From positions 558,001-622,000 of the forward strand of contig CAVPMA010000015.1 in NCBI GenBank assembly GCA_963706315.1: a stretch of DNA of 64,000 nt, read 5' to 3'. Position numbers and translations under genes: made by a program. Under the pieces are notes generated by a model. It did no database searches, had not been told where the DNA came from, and saw only the letters and a list, made by a program, of their open reading frames with translations. Shown in pieces: positions 33,798-43,109 of the stretch; the stretch's first letter is position 1, and each line of letters opens with the position of its first letter. This stretch comes from CALMEC01 sp963706315. GTDB lineage: Bacteria; Actinomycetota; Thermoleophilia; Miltoncostaeales; Miltoncostaeaceae.

Positions 33798-35075
33798 ATG
33801 CACCTCATCGTCGTCGGTCTGTCGCACCGGACCGCACCAGTGGAGCAACGCGAGAAGGCAGCGCTCACCGACGCCACCGCGCGCGGCCTGGTGCGCTCGC
33901 TCGTCGGCCGTAAGGAGATCCACGAGGCGGTCGCGCTCTCCACCTGCAACCGCACCGAGGTGTACGTGCGGGCGGATGACAGCTCGGTTGCCGAAGAGGC
34001 CGTCTGCAGCGCGCTGGTGGAGCACACGGGCATCAGCCGTGACGAGCTCGACTGCGCCCGGTATGCGCACCGCGAGGAGCGAGCGGCGATCCACCTGCTG
34101 CGTGTGGCGTCGAGCCTCGACGCGATGGTGCTCGGTGAGAGCGAGATCCAGGGGCAGGTGCGCGACGCGTTCGACCAGGCCCACGAGGAGGACACCGTCG
34201 GCCCGGTGCTCGACAACCTGTTCCGGAAGGCCCTCGAGACCGGCAAGCGCGTGCGGCGCGAGACACTGCTCGGCGCCGGGGTCGTGTCGGTCGCGAGGGT
34301 CGCGGTCGAGTTGGCCCGCGAGGCGGTGGTCGACCTCACCGCTCGGCGCGTCCTTCTGGTCGGCGCCGGTGAGGTCGCGGAGGCGACGGCCACCGCGCTC
34401 GTGGAGGCCGGCGTCGGCCAGCTGGCCGTCGCGAACCGGACGGTGTCCACGGCGCGGCGGCTCGCGGAGCGCATCGGCGGCGAGGGGGTCGGGTTCGACC
34501 GCCTCGCCGAGGAGCTGGCCGCCGCCGACATCGTGATCTCGTCCACCGACGCACCGCACACGATCCTGACCCACAACGACGTCGAACAGGCGATGCGGAC
34601 CCGCCCGGGCCGCCCGATGGTACTCATCGACATCGCCGTCCCGCGCGATCTGGAGCCCGCGATCGCGGCGGTCCCCGGCGTCAGCCTCTACGACATCGAC
34701 GACCTCGAGCGGGTCGTCGAGCGCAACCTCAACGGCCGCATCCGCGAGGCGGAGCGGGCCGAGATCATCGTGCAGGGCGAGGCCCGCCGGTTCACCGAAT
34801 GGGGCCGCACCCTGTCGGTCGCGCCCACCATCGGCTCGTTGCGCGACATGGCCGAGACGATCCGCGCGGGCGAGGTCGCCAAGATCAGGAGCCAGCTCGA
34901 TTCGCTGACCGACGCCGACCGTGAGCGCATCGAGCAGCTCACTCGCTCGATCGTCAACAAGCTCCTCCACGAGCCGACGGTCAGGCTCCGGGCCGCCGTC
35001 GCCGAGGGCGACGGGTTCGCGCACGTCGAGAGTCTCCGCCACCTCTTCGGGATCGACGCCGACCGATCGACTTGA
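33798..35075 (+). CDS. hemA: Glutamyl-tRNA reductase
   Basis: 425 residues. First committed enzyme of the C5 tetrapyrrole pathway: NADPH-dependent reduction of glutamyl-tRNA to glutamate-1-semialdehyde. The catalytic Cys50 is in LSTCNRTEVY; GLSHRTAPV starts the catalytic domain; LGESEIQGQV and the NADP fold RVLLVGAGEVAEATATAL (about 180) follow; the C-terminal dimerisation helix is present. The ATG at 33798 is preceded by a TACCAT hexamer about 30 nt upstream, so unlike many genes here it has a short leader. The stop overlaps hemC as TTGA. Confidence 0.96.
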   Translation: MHLIVVGLSHRTAPVEQREKAALTDATARGLVRSLVGRKEIHEAVALSTCNRTEVYVRADDSSVAEEAVCSALVEHTGISRDELDCARYAHREERAAIHLLRVASSLDAMVLGESEIQGQVRDAFDQAHEEDTVGPVLDNLFRKALETGKRVRRETLLGAGVVSVARVAVELAREAVVDLTARRVLLVGAGEVAEATATALVEAGVGQLAVANRTVSTARRLAERIGGEGVGFDRLAEELAAADIVISSTDAPHTILTHNDVEQAMRTRPGRPMVLIDIAVPRDLEPAIAAVPGVSLYDIDDLERVVERNLNGRIREAERAEIIVQGEARRFTEWGRTLSVAPTIGSLRDMAETIRAGEVAKIRSQLDSLTDADRERIEQLTRSIVNKLLHEPTVRLRAAVAEGDGFAHVESLRHLFGIDADRST

Positions 35076-35950
35076 CGCTCGCCACCCGCCGGTCTCCGCT
35101 CGCGCTCGCGCAGACGGAGTGGGTTGCCGAGCGGCTCCGGGCGGCGGGCCACGTTGTGAGCCTCCTCGAGCTGGTGACCTCAGGCGACCGCTGGAGTGCG
35201 GCGGGCGGCACCGACGCCACGAAGGGCCTGTTCGTCAAGGAGCTGGAGGAGGCGCTCCTCGACGGCCGGGCCGACCTCGCGGTGCATTCTGCGAAGGACC
35301 TCCCGGGCGAGCTGCCCGAGGGGCTCGCCATCCTCGCGATGCCCGCGCGGGAGGACCCGCGCGACGTGCTGGTCGGTCCCGAGGGCGGGCTCGCTGCCCT
35401 CGCGACCGGCGCGACGGTGGGGACCGGAAGCCCCCGTCGGGCGGCGCAGCTCCGGCTGGCTCGGCCCGACGTCACGTTCACCGAGATCCGCGGCAACGTC
35501 GGCACGCGGCTTGAGAAGCTTGGACGCGGCGAGACCGACGCCCTCGTGCTCGCGGCCGCGGGGCTCGCGCGGCTGGGGCTGACCCCCGAGCGCCTGTCGG
35601 CGCTCGACGTCGCCGTGTCGGTGCCGGCTCCAGGGCAGGGGGCGCTCGCGCTGGAGGGGCGCCGGGACCGCCCGGAGCTCGCCGCGTCCCTCGCGGCCCT
35701 CGATGACCCGGCCACGTCGCTTGCGGTGCGCGCGGAGCGGGCCCTGCTCGCGGGGCTCGGCGGCGGCTGTCGCGAGCCCGTGGGCGCGCTCGGCGCCGTC
35801 GACGGCGACACGCTGCATCTGGTGGCGTTCGCTGCGAGCGCCGACGGCACGGTCGCGGTACGCGAGGAGCGTACGGGGCCGGCCGACGCTCCGGAGGCGC
35901 TGGGCGCGGCGCTGGCGACGAGGATCGCTGCGCGCCTGGCCGGCGGATGA
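35072..35950 (+). CDS. hemC: Hydroxymethylbilane synthase (porphobilinogen deaminase)
   Basis: 292 residues. Joins four porphobilinogen units. Motifs: LATRRSPLALAQTEWV, TKGLFVKELEEALL, AVHSAKDLPGELP (catalytic Asp in KDLP), and the dipyrromethane cofactor Cys (about 233) in GLGGGCREPVGA. The start is TTG at 35072, overlapping the hemA stop as TTGA; the N-terminus is a few residues shorter than in E. coli but still begins at the first strand. Confidence 0.95.
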   Translation: MTLATRRSPLALAQTEWVAERLRAAGHVVSLLELVTSGDRWSAAGGTDATKGLFVKELEEALLDGRADLAVHSAKDLPGELPEGLAILAMPAREDPRDVLVGPEGGLAALATGATVGTGSPRRAAQLRLARPDVTFTEIRGNVGTRLEKLGRGETDALVLAAAGLARLGLTPERLSALDVAVSVPAPGQGALALEGRRDRPELAASLAALDDPATSLAVRAERALLAGLGGGCREPVGALGAVDGDTLHLVAFAASADGTVAVREERTGPADAPEALGAALATRIAARLAGG

Positions 35951-36699
35951 GCGCCCCGCTCGCCGGGCGCCGCGTCGTCGTCACACGCCCGGCCGACCAG
36001 TCACACGCGCTCGTCGAGCGGCTCACGGAGCTCGGTGCCGACGTCCTGGTCCTGCCGCTCATCGACACCGTGCCGATCGCATCGAGCCCCGAGATCGACG
36101 GGGCCCTCGGCGCGCTTGACCGCTACCAGGTGATCGTGGTGACCAGCGCGAACGGCGCCGACTGCCTCGCCGATCGGCTGGCCGAACGGGGTGCGGCACT
36201 GCCCGACGGCCCGGTGGTGGTGGCCGTGGGGGCGATGACGGCGGGGAGACTGCGCAAACGCGGCCTAAGGGTCGATCGTGTCCCGTCCGAGGCGAACGGC
36301 GCGGCGATCGCCGCGGAGCTCACGGCCGCGGGCGTGGCGGGCACCCGTGTCCTTTTGCCGCGAGCTCGGGCCGGGCGCCCGGAGCTGCCGGCCGCGTTGC
36401 GCTCGGCCGGCGCCACGGTCGACGACGTCGCGCTGTACGACACCGTCCGGGTTCAGCCGACGCCGGAGGCCGTCGCCGGCGTGCTGGCGTCCGATCTCGT
36501 GGTCCTCACCGCGCCGTCGGCGGTGGAGTCCCTCGCCGATGCACTCGGGTCGGAGCGGGCCGGCGGCATGGCGGTGGTGTCGATCGGGCCGACCACCAGC
36601 GCCGCCGCGCGGGCGGCGGGCTTCGTCGTGGCCGCGGAGTCGACGGCGCAATCTATCGACGGCCTCGTCGCTGCGGTGCTCGCCGTCACGACTGCGTGA
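35947..36699 (+). CDS. hemD: Uroporphyrinogen-III synthase
   Basis: 250 residues in the two-lobed HemD fold. GRRVVVTRPADQSHALVERL at the start, VVTSANGADCLADRL, and VVVAVGAMTAGRLRKRG mark the first lobe; VLLPRARAGRPELPAALRSAGA---V-LYDTV is the hinge; VVSIGPTTSAAARAAGF closes it. It cyclises hydroxymethylbilane to uroporphyrinogen III. ATG overlaps the hemC stop (ATGA). HemB and HemL are not in the window. Confidence 0.93.
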   Translation: MSAPLAGRRVVVTRPADQSHALVERLTELGADVLVLPLIDTVPIASSPEIDGALGALDRYQVIVVTSANGADCLADRLAERGAALPDGPVVVAVGAMTAGRLRKRGLRVDRVPSEANGAAIAAELTAAGVAGTRVLLPRARAGRPELPAALRSAGATVDDVALYDTVRVQPTPEAVAGVLASDLVVLTAPSAVESLADALGSERAGGMAVVSIGPTTSAAARAAGFVVAAESTAQSIDGLVAAVLAVTTA

Positions 36700-36741
36700 C
36701 CCGAGCCGGGGACCGTCGGTCGTAGACTCCGGCGCAGACCC

Positions 36742-37545
36742 ATGGCGATCATCACGCTGCTCACCGATTACGGACCGGGATCGGAGCACGTCGGGGCCCT
36801 GCATGCGGTGCTCGCGGCGGGCTGTCCGGGCGCGGACAGGATCGATCTGGCGCATGACATCCCCCCGGGTGACGTCCGCTTCGGGGCGCTCGTGCTGGCC
36901 CGCCTTGTCCCGCTCACGCCCCAGGGGGTGCACCTCGCGGTCGTCGACCCGGGTGTGGGAACCGCCCGGCGCGGGATCGCCGTGGCGACGCCGGATGGAC
37001 ACCGCCTCGTCGGGCCGGACAACGGCCTCCTCGGACTCGCCTGCCGTGAGCTCGGCGCGAACGAGGCCGTCGAGCTGACCTCGCCGCACCACCGCCGGGA
37101 GCCGGTCGCCCCGACCTTCCATGGACGCGACGTGTTCGCACCCGCGGCCGCGCACCTGGCCGCGGGCGGCGGCCTCGGCGATCTGGGCGCGGCTGTTCCC
37201 GTCGACGGGGTCGTGCAAGCCGATCTCGTCGCGCCCGGCGTGGGCCCGGGGCGCCTCGAAACGGTGGTGGTCGGGGTCGACCGCTTCGGCAACCTCCAGA
37301 CCGGGGCGGTGGGGTCCGATCTCACCGCCTCGGGGCTCGTGCACGGTGACGCCCTCGCCGTGACGACGGGCGAGGTGACGATGCGCGCCCCGCTGGGCCG
37401 GGTGTTCACCGACGTCGCGCCCGGTGAGCTGCTGGTGCATGTCGACGGGCACGGCCACGTCGCGGTCGCGGTGAACGGGGCGAGCGCATCGCGCCTGCTC
37501 GGTGCCACGCCGGGCAGCTGGATCGCCCTCACGCGCCGACACTGA
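36742..37545 (+). CDS. SAM hydroxide adenosyltransferase (DUF62 family)
   Basis: 267 residues. Family members hydrolyse S-adenosylmethionine to adenosine and methionine, and are relatives of fluorinase and chlorinase. Motifs: ITLLTDYGPGSEHVGALHAV, DPGVGTARRGIAV, GPDNGLL, and PTFHGRDVFAPAAAHLA, with DRFGNLQT in the C-terminal domain. The catalytic Asp-Arg-His set of the hydrolase group seems present (FHGRD, DPGVGT). A TAGACT hexamer lies 12 nt before the ATG. No halogenation partners nearby. Confidence 0.88.
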   Translation: MAIITLLTDYGPGSEHVGALHAVLAAGCPGADRIDLAHDIPPGDVRFGALVLARLVPLTPQGVHLAVVDPGVGTARRGIAVATPDGHRLVGPDNGLLGLACRELGANEAVELTSPHHRREPVAPTFHGRDVFAPAAAHLAAGGGLGDLGAAVPVDGVVQADLVAPGVGPGRLETVVVGVDRFGNLQTGAVGSDLTASGLVHGDALAVTTGEVTMRAPLGRVFTDVAPGELLVHVDGHGHVAVAVNGASASRLLGATPGSWIALTRRH

Positions 37546-37562
37546 GCGTCGGCCCCCTGTCG

Positions 37563-37740
37563 GAGGTCGAGTCGGGTACCGATCGCGACAACGCGGTCCG
37601 AGGGTACCTGGAGGTACTGCGCGGCATTCATCGAGTTCGTGCTGAGCAGGGAGAACCAGCGCTTGCGCCACCCGCCATCCGGCTCGGGCCGTTGGGCGTG
37701 AGGGTGGAGTCGCTGGGGAAGTAGGAGACTGCCGACCCCG
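37563..37740 (-). pseudogene. Remnant of a Kup-type potassium transporter C-terminus
   Basis: The minus strand encodes WRKRWFSLLSTNSMNAAQ followed by YLQVPSDRVVAIGTRLDL, which matches the last 35 or so residues of Kup/TrkD proteins (W-K-LF--LSRNA----YF-IP--RVVELG-Q-EL). The usual stop after this motif is missing. Just upstream, in another frame, YFPSDSTLTPNGPSRMAG looks like the preceding Kup segment, so a frameshift separates them. Nothing of the membrane part remains. A decayed 3' end of a kup gene is the best reading. Confidence 0.6.
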
Positions 37741-37756
37741 TCCCTCCGGGGGTATG

Positions 37757-38596
37757 TCAGGACGTCTCGGTCTCGGCGGCGGACTCGGGCAGCAGCATGA
37801 CGGCTCCGATGAGGAAGCAGAGGCCACCGAAGGCCGTGAAGAAGTTCGCGGCGGCGAGGTCGAGCACGCTCCCGGACGACGGCACCCAGTAGGCGGCGAT
37901 CGCCGAGACTCCGAACGCGATGCACCCCAACAGGTTGATGGCCGCGATCCTCCATTCGAGCGTGCGGTTCGACGTCCACAACGCGGCGCCGCAGACCTCG
38001 ACGTAGGCGAGGTACCCGGACACCAGGAAGCACGCCGATCCGATCAGATCCGGCGTCCACACGAGCCGGTCGTACGCTTGGGCGTCGAGCCCCGTCTGCA
38101 TGGCGTCGAACGTGTTGACGTTGAACAGCACCGTTCCGACGAGCTGAACGCCGCTGCTCCACCAGTCGATCCTGCGCGGCTCGAAGCTGACGAGCCGCAG
38201 CCGCCGGCGTGGCAGGGTCGGCCCGGGATCGGCATTGATCGTCTCGAGCCATTGCAGCGTGGCGGCGGACGTGAAGAAGATCGAGCCGACGAAGAAGACC
38301 ATCCCATCGACGCCCGACCCGACGAGCTCCACGAAGCCGGGGAACGGGGCGACGAGGAAGCAGGCCGAGCCGATCGCGAACAGCACGCCGATCCACCACG
38401 ACGCCCGGCGGGGAGCCCACCAGGTGCCCGGGGCCCGGGACCGCGAGAGCATCGAGGCGTGCTTGCGGTGCGTGCGGGACGCCCACTCGGCGGTGGTGCC
38501 GTCGGCCCGCCGGAACGTGACGTGCGTCGTGAACGGCCCCACGGACCGGTGCGCCACCCGCGACCACCCCGGGGGTGTCTGGGGGTGGACGCTCAC
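37757..38596 (-). CDS. YrhK-domain membrane protein
   Basis: 279 residues with about six spans in two groups. The repeated core, WWIGVLFAIGSACFLVAPFPGF and later WTPDLIGSACFLVSGYLAYVE, together with RRIDWWSSGVQLVGTVLFNVNTF, matches the YrhK-like family, known from Bacillus to Actinobacteria but without a defined function. GTG start at 38596. It follows the kup remnant and is transcribed in the same direction. Confidence 0.78.
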   Translation of the reverse strand: MSVHPQTPPGWSRVAHRSVGPFTTHVTFRRADGTTAEWASRTHRKHASMLSRSRAPGTWWAPRRASWWIGVLFAIGSACFLVAPFPGFVELVGSGVDGMVFFVGSIFFTSAATLQWLETINADPGPTLPRRRLRLVSFEPRRIDWWSSGVQLVGTVLFNVNTFDAMQTGLDAQAYDRLVWTPDLIGSACFLVSGYLAYVEVCGAALWTSNRTLEWRIAAINLLGCIAFGVSAIAAYWVPSSGSVLDLAAANFFTAFGGLCFLIGAVMLLPESAAETETS

Positions 38597-38652
38597 CGGC
38601 CCGCCGCCGGCCCCGGGCGTCGGACCCGGCGTTCGAGCGTCATCCGCAGGGG

Positions 38653-40044
38653 CTAGTGGTGGAAGCTCGACGCGGTCGAGGCGTCATGGACCGGCTCCGC
38701 CTGCTTCTGCAGGCGGGGCAGGTCCCGCTGGAGGTCGGAGAGCAGCATGTCCGCCAGGTCATGGGTGAACCCGCGCTTCACGACGACCCGCAGCGCCGCC
38801 AGGTCCGTCCGGTTGGCCGGGAACGTGTAGGCCGGCACCTGCCATCCCCGCTCGCGCAGGGCGTTCGACACGTCGAACACCGTGAAGTTGTCGATCCCGT
38901 CCTCCAGGGTGAATGCGAAGACCGGCAGTTCGTCGCCCCTCGTGATCAGCTTGAACGGCTCGATCTGCTCGATCCTGGCCGACAGGGACGTCGCGACCTC
39001 GCGCGAGTATCCCTGGATGTTCTGGAAGCCGCTGAAGCCCAGCCGGAGGAAGTTGTAGTACTGGCCCACGATCTGGGCTCCGGGCCGGGAGAAGTTCAGG
39101 GCGAACGTCGGCATGTTGTCGCCGAGGTAGTTGACCCAGAAGATCAGATCCTCGGGCAGGGACTGCGCGTCACGCCAGATGATCCATCCGACGCCTGGGT
39201 AGACCAGCCCGTACTTGTGGCCCGACGCGTTGATCGACGCCACGCGCGGCAGCCGGAAGTCCCATTCGAGGTCGGTGTCGATGAACGGCGCGACGAACGC
39301 GCCCGACGCCCCGTCGACGTGGAGCGGGACGTCGAGCCCCGTCTTCGCCTGCAGGTCGTCGAGGGCGTCGGAGATCTCCTTCACCGGCTCGTAGGACCCG
39401 TCGAAGGTCGAACCGAGGATGGCGACCACGCCGATCGTGTTCTCGTCGCAGAGCTTCACCGCTTCGTCGGCGGACAGGTGGAAGCGATCGCCCTCCATCG
39501 GGACGAGGCGCATCTCGACGTCCCAGTAGTTGGCGAACTTCTCCCAGCACACCTGGACGTTGACGCCCATCACGAGGTTGGGGGCGTCGGCCGGCTTGCC
39601 CTCCGCGCGCCGCCGCGTCTGCCAGCGTCGCTTGAGCGCGAGGCCGCCGAGCATCGCCGCCTCGCTGGAGCCCGTCGTCGAGCACCCGATCGCCTGGGTG
39701 GCGTCGGGCGCGTGCCAGAGGCGGCTCAGGATGTTGACGCAGCGCATCTCGAGGTCCGCGGTCTGCGGGTACTCGTCCTTGTCGATCATGTTCTTGTCGA
39801 AGCACTCGACCATCAGCCGCTCGGCCTGGGGCTCCATCCACGTGCTGACGAACGTGGCCGCGTTCAGGCGCGCGTTGCCGTCCAGCATGAGCTCGTCGTG
39901 GATGATCTGGTATGCGACGTCGGGCGGGACCTCGTCGTGAGCGAGCTCGTGCCGTGGGATGCGGACGGGCTCGAGGCCGAAGGTCGGGGCGACGGCGAGG
40001 TCACCCGTGCGTGCAGATGGTCCCTTGGGATGCTTCAGCGCCAT
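38653..40044 (-). CDS. gadB: Glutamate decarboxylase
   Basis: 463 residues. PLP-dependent decarboxylation of glutamate to GABA, usually for acid tolerance. Lys277 in INASGHKYGLVYPGVGW forms the Schiff base; HVDGASGAFVAPF binds the cofactor ring; GCSTTGSSEAAMLGGLALKRRW is the phosphate-binding region. The C-terminus ends in SSFHH, similar to the pH-sensing His tail of GadB. No GABA antiporter (GadC) is nearby. The ATG has a GAGGAGG ribosome site about 6 nt upstream. Confidence 0.95.
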   Translation of the reverse strand: MALKHPKGPSARTGDLAVAPTFGLEPVRIPRHELAHDEVPPDVAYQIIHDELMLDGNARLNAATFVSTWMEPQAERLMVECFDKNMIDKDEYPQTADLEMRCVNILSRLWHAPDATQAIGCSTTGSSEAAMLGGLALKRRWQTRRRAEGKPADAPNLVMGVNVQVCWEKFANYWDVEMRLVPMEGDRFHLSADEAVKLCDENTIGVVAILGSTFDGSYEPVKEISDALDDLQAKTGLDVPLHVDGASGAFVAPFIDTDLEWDFRLPRVASINASGHKYGLVYPGVGWIIWRDAQSLPEDLIFWVNYLGDNMPTFALNFSRPGAQIVGQYYNFLRLGFSGFQNIQGYSREVATSLSARIEQIEPFKLITRGDELPVFAFTLEDGIDNFTVFDVSNALRERGWQVPAYTFPANRTDLAALRVVVKRGFTHDLADMLLSDLQRDLPRLQKQAEPVHDASTASSFHH

Positions 40045-40459
40045 CGTTTGCCTCCTCAGGCCGTTCGGAAGGGTCTGTGCCGTGCGAAGAGTCGCATACG
40101 CCCCGCATGCACGCTGTCACCTGTCCGTTACAAACCGTACTGGCGCGCTTTCCCCGCCAACCCTCCCAGGGCAGGACGCAGCTGACACGGTCTGGGTCGG
40201 GGGGCCCCGGGGGCCGACATGCGCGCGGCCCACCGCACCACGGTAGCGAGCGAGGCACGTGGCCCCCTCCCGACCGTCTCTCGCCCAAGCGCTGAGACCA
40301 CAACATGCGGCGTGCACGACCGCACGCGTATCAGTGGAGCCTCCTGACGGGAGACCCCGTGACTTCCCGGCAGCAACGGATCGTTCACCACGCCCCGCGC
40401 GGCCGGATAGAGTTGCTCCTCCGCGCCACGCAGGCGGCGCTACCGCGAGAGGAATGGCG
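40045..40459. other. Intergenic region between gadB and the 40.46-kb gene
   Basis: No gene supported. It holds the divergent promoters. A GC-rich palindrome of the form GTCGG...CCGAC lies at 40196-40218 and could be a hairpin, but it has no T-run. Short frames here have poor codon bias. Confidence 0.5.
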
Positions 40460-41648
40460 ATGCCCGATCCGACGCCAACGCAGGCGATTCCTCCCGGGGG
40501 CGGTCGGGAGGGTCCCAACGCAGGCGGCTCGGACGTCCCGCCGCGCTGGCACAAGCGGCTGGCGATCGGGCTGATCGTGCTTGCCGGGATCGTGATGCTG
40601 GTGGCGAGCCTGACCGTCTGGGTCAAGCGCCAGGCGCTCAACACCGACAACTGGGTCGAGGCGAGCTCCCAACTGCTGCAGGACGACCAGGTGCGTCACG
40701 CTGTCAGCGTCGCCGTCGTCGACGCCGCGTTCCAGAACGCCGAGGCGTCCGGTGAGCTGGGGAGCCGACTGCCGCCGGCCCTGCAGCCGCTGAAGGCCCA
40801 GCTCGCCGCCACCCTGCACTCCAGTGCGGTGAACGTCGCCGACCAGATCCTCGCCAGCACGCGCGTCCAGAACACCTGGAAGGAAATCAACCGCGTCGCC
40901 CACCAAGCGTTCATCGCCGTCGTCGAGAACAACAAGGGGCGCGACGCCCAGGGGGACGTCGCGATCGACTTGAACCCGCTCGTCACCCAGGTTCGCGCAC
41001 GGCTCGGTCTCCCGCCGCCGCCGTCGCCAGATGCCGGCCGCTACGTCATCCTGCACAACGACCAGATCAACTCGCTGCAGACCGCGGTGAACGCGATCCG
41101 CAAGCTGAGCCTGTTCCTGTGGCTCCTCGTGCTCGTACTGTTCGGGGTGGCCATCTGGCTGGCCCGGGGATGGCGACACGCAGGCCGTCTCGATGACGGG
41201 ATGGACGCTCGTCGCCGTGGGCCTGGCGCTCCTCGTGATCCGGCGCATCGCGGGCAATTTCGTGGTGGACAGCCTCGCCGGCGATTCCCAGAACCGGGGG
41301 GCGGCCACCGCGATATGGTCCATCGAAACGACGTTGCTGCGCGACTCCGCCCAGGCGATCCTCGCGCTCGGCGTGCTGATCGTCGTGGGCGCGTGGCTCT
41401 CGGGCCCCTCCCGGCGCGCGGTCGCCGTCCGAAGGTGGCTCGCACCGTGGTTCAACCGCAGGCCGGTGGTGGTCTACGGGTCATTCGTGGTGTTCGCGCT
41501 GTTCCTCCTACTCATCCTTCCCGGGGACGGCGGCCGCCGCCTCGTCGGGCTGCTCGTCCTGTTCGCGCTGATCCTCGCCGGACTCGAGGCCCTGAAACGG
41601 ATGACACAGCGCGAGTTCCCGTCCGCCGCGGCGGACGGTCCGCATTGA
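40460..41648 (+). pseudogene. Actinobacterial integral membrane protein split by a frameshift
   Basis: The first frame (40460 to about 41190) gives an N-terminal Pro/Gly-rich tail, a span, a helical extracytoplasmic part (TDNWVEASSQLLQDDQVRHA) and a second span ending IWLARGWRHAGRL. The homologous continuation MTGWTLVAVGLALLVIRRIAG with two more spans is in the next frame and ends at 41648. The two parts together read as one family of four-span proteins common in actinobacteria. One base too many near 41190 explains it: a mutation, a sequencing error or, less likely, programmed frameshifting. ATG 40460 fits the GAGAGGA ribosome site better than ATG 40454. Confidence 0.65.
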
Positions 41649-41810
41649 CGGCCCCCTCCAGTCAGCCCGACCGCGGGAACATCGCCCGAGTTGCACGTCG
41701 CGGGCGGGAACGTGGGCGCGTGCGTTCACGGAGGAAGGGGGCGACGAGGAATTGGTCCCGGCAACCAACGCAACCTTTCCTTCGAGCGGTCGCCCATCTC
41801 TCGCCGCTTC

Positions 41811-42788
41811 TCAGGTCGCCCGGTCGAACCACCAGTCGGGGCCCCGGGGCGCAGCGCACTCGAGTCGCGGCCGATCCCAGCCGGCGAGGGAGGCCGCCGC
41901 GTCATGGGTGCTCTCGAGGAACGCGAGCAGGGCTGCATCCGGATCCGCCGAGGAACGCACCGCCTCGTACGGCAGCGCGAACTCGCCCAGCTCGCTCAGC
42001 CAGAACGCCGCATCCGGTTCGACCCTCGCGTCTGAGAAGCCCTCGGGGGTCGGGTAGGCGTACGCATAGAAGATGGGCGTCGGGGCGCTCGCGTTCCCGG
42101 GCCAGAACCCGCAGCTCGTGACCTCGTGCGAGTACGCCTCGCGAGCGACGTCATCCGGGAAGTTCGTCATGCCGCCCGGATGCTCGGGAGCGAGCCGGCC
42201 GGAGAAGCGCGTCACCGCGAGGTCGAAGGCACCCCAGAACAGGTGCACCGGGCTGACCTTCCCGAGGTACCCGGCGCGGAAACGCGTGAGCACTCGCTGC
42301 GATTGCACGAGCGCTCCCCAGAGCGCGCGGGCATGGTCGGGGTTGTACTCGCGCTCGCGCGTGTCCTCGGGGAACGGGATCGCGTCCGGGATCTCGTTGG
42401 GCATGGGGTTGATCTCGACCGGCATCCCCAGGCGTGCCATCGCGTCCAGCGTCTGGGCGTGGAACGCGGCGACGCTCATCGACGTTAGCTCGACCTCGGC
42501 GACACCACCGGTGGTCGATGTGACGCGCAGCCGCTCGTCGCCGAAGTCGAAGTCGATCTCGAAGCCGCGGCCGCCGTACGGTACGAGCGACGTTCCGAGT
42601 CCGCGCGAGGTGACGTAGAGCGTGACTCCCCAGGAGTGGTTGATCCATGGCCCGCACACCATCCGGATCTTCCCGACGACCTGGGTCCAAAGATGCAACG
42701 CCGCGAGCGTCTCGCCCCACTCCTCCGCCGCGAGGGCCGGCCAGTCCAACGCTGCCGCAGCCGGCGGTCTCCATCGACTGCTCACCAT
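41811..42788 (-). CDS. DUF5996 family protein
   Basis: 325 residues, soluble. Conserved blocks: LHLWTQVVGKIRMV, PWINHSWGVTLYVTSRGL, FEIDFDFGDERLRV, NEIPDAIPFPEDT, VHLFWGAFDLAVTRFSGR and HEVTSCGFWPGN---P-FYAYAYPTPEGF. These match the DUF5996 family, frequent in actinobacteria, function unknown. The GGGAGG about 8 nt before ATG 42788 sets the start; an upstream in-frame ATG would add a poorly biased leader. Confidence 0.85.
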   Translation of the reverse strand: MVSSRWRPPAAAALDWPALAAEEWGETLAALHLWTQVVGKIRMVCGPWINHSWGVTLYVTSRGLGTSLVPYGGRGFEIDFDFGDERLRVTSTTGGVAEVELTSMSVAAFHAQTLDAMARLGMPVEINPMPNEIPDAIPFPEDTREREYNPDHARALWGALVQSQRVLTRFRAGYLGKVSPVHLFWGAFDLAVTRFSGRLAPEHPGGMTNFPDDVAREAYSHEVTSCGFWPGNASAPTPIFYAYAYPTPEGFSDARVEPDAAFWLSELGEFALPYEAVRSSADPDAALLAFLESTHDAAASLAGWDRPRLECAAPRGPDWWFDRAT

Positions 42789-43109
42789 CCGTCCAACCTC
42801 CCTCGATGAACCCGGCAGGACGAGCCGCTCGCCGCTCGGACAGTACTCGCCGCTTGCCGTCACGGTAAGACGGCGTGTGTGATCAGCGTTCGCGCTCTTG
42901 CAGAAGCCCAGACAGACCCGCAACAAGAAGGGCTGTGCCGGGACGCGTCTTCCGCCGCTCGGCCCGCGGTGCGAGCGTGGTCAAGACGCGAACTTCGTCA
43001 CCCTCCTCTTCAGAGCCGCTCGAGGGGGCCATCCGGTACACGAACTCCCCGAGCCCGGCCTCGTCGATGGCGAAGATGATCCAACGGGCATTGCTGCGCT
43101 GAGTCGGCG
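42789..43109. other. Gap with a weak minus-strand reading frame
   Basis: No gene is confirmed. On the minus strand between about 43098 and 42883 a frame reads ARWIIFAIDEAGLGEFVYRM followed by an acidic stretch, which looks protein-like, but there is no start codon or ribosome site that would make a gene. It may be a gene remnant. Confidence 0.35.

Noticed and set aside
36742..37545. Fluorinase or chlorinase
   Set aside because: The protein has hydrolase-type motifs and no halometabolite genes around it, so SAM hydrolysis is the conservative call.
40196..40218. GC-rich palindrome as a terminator
   Set aside because: It lies in a divergent intergenic region upstream of both genes, has no T-run, and cannot terminate either of them.
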